Shown here piece after piece: positions 5,137 through 5,159 of a DNA stretch of 5,159 nt. This stretch comes from SIG607 sp045592625 (lineage in GTDB: Bacteria; Bacillota; Clostridia; Oscillospirales; Acutalibacteraceae), in assembly GCA_045592625.1 (NCBI GenBank), contig JAZNVC010000003.1, forward strand, positions 1 to 5,159. Direction: 5' to 3'. The notes under the pieces are model-generated. The model saw only the letters and a program-made list of their open reading frames with translations. It ran no database searches and had not been told where the DNA came from. How positions within the stretch are numbered: the stretch's first letter is position 1; each line of letters begins with the position of its first letter. Both the position numbers and the translations under genes were made by a program.

Positions 5137-5159
5137 ACAAATTTTTAGTAAAAATTTGT
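5137..5159. repeat. Perfect hairpin at the window edge
   Basis: ACAAATTTTT (5137-5146) pairs with AAAAATTTGT (5150-5159) around the loop AGT. The stem reaches the last base of the window, so it may continue beyond it; a following CC would extend it to the GG at 5135-5136. Confidence 0.8.

Larger units (their letters stand above)
4938..5159. repeat. Intergenic cluster of consecutive inverted repeats
   Basis: This 222-base gap has no credible gene, but nearly all of 4960-5159 is made of inverted repeats: 4960-4973/4993-5006, 5005-5011/5025-5031, 5035-5044/5047-5056, 5059-5067/5071-5079, 5082-5093/5100-5111, the palindrome 5120-5129, and 5137-5146/5150-5159. Neighbouring hairpins share bases. 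None has a proper T tract, so they do not look like ordinary terminators. Only the ribosome binding site of the ATPase gene (4945-4949) is otherwise recognisable, and no convincing promoter for that gene was found here. The cluster may be a MITE- or REP-like element, or a folded RNA between the operon and an upstream gene. Confidence 0.75.

Noticed and set aside
4938..5159. Purine or other riboswitch, tRNA or CRISPR array in the hairpin-rich gap
   Set aside because: No conserved riboswitch core, no tRNA T-loop or acceptor pairing, and the hairpins differ from one another rather than being equal repeats with spacers.

Overview
The window looks like chromosomal DNA from an AT-rich, spore-forming Firmicute, probably a gut-type clostridium. 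The evidence is a recognisable SpoVAC, a Gram-positive style lipoprotein, strong GGAGG-type ribosome binding sites, and a BmpA/Nup-type nucleoside transporter of the sort common in Clostridia and Bacilli. The genus cannot be fixed from the sequence alone.

Layout from left to right. A plus-strand gene (37-744) encodes an unrecognised lipoprotein with a calcium-loop-like DxDxDG motif; it has an extended -10 promoter and a very short leader. A perfect hairpin (747-779) with A and T tracts on both sides is a bidirectional terminator between this gene and the convergent minus-strand genes. spoVAC (782-1225, minus) encodes a subunit of the spore SpoVA channel and stands without spoVAD or spoVAE on either side. 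The 129-base gap 1226-1354 holds a dense control region. There, one long hairpin is at once a terminator for the upstream operon, a trap for the spoVAC ribosome binding site, and the site of a possible sigma-G promoter. A good sigma-A-like promoter lies on the opposite strand.

From 4937 back to 1355 on the minus strand runs a tightly packed three-gene operon. It encodes a double-domain ABC ATPase (nupO-like) and two membrane permeases (nupP-like, nupQ-like). The genes follow each other with 1-base and 0-base gaps, which suggests translational coupling. Together they would form an importer for nucleosides or deoxynucleosides. The substrate-binding lipoprotein (BmpA/NupN type) that this system needs is not in the window and may lie beyond position 5159.

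The last 222 bases (4938-5159) contain no gene I can support. Instead they hold an almost continuous run of inverted repeats, at least five hairpins plus a short palindrome, some sharing boundary bases. This could be a mobile or repeated intergenic element, or a structured RNA between an upstream gene and the transporter operon. This array and the hairpin in front of spoVAC are the two most unusual features. No complete undescribed multi-gene system is visible.
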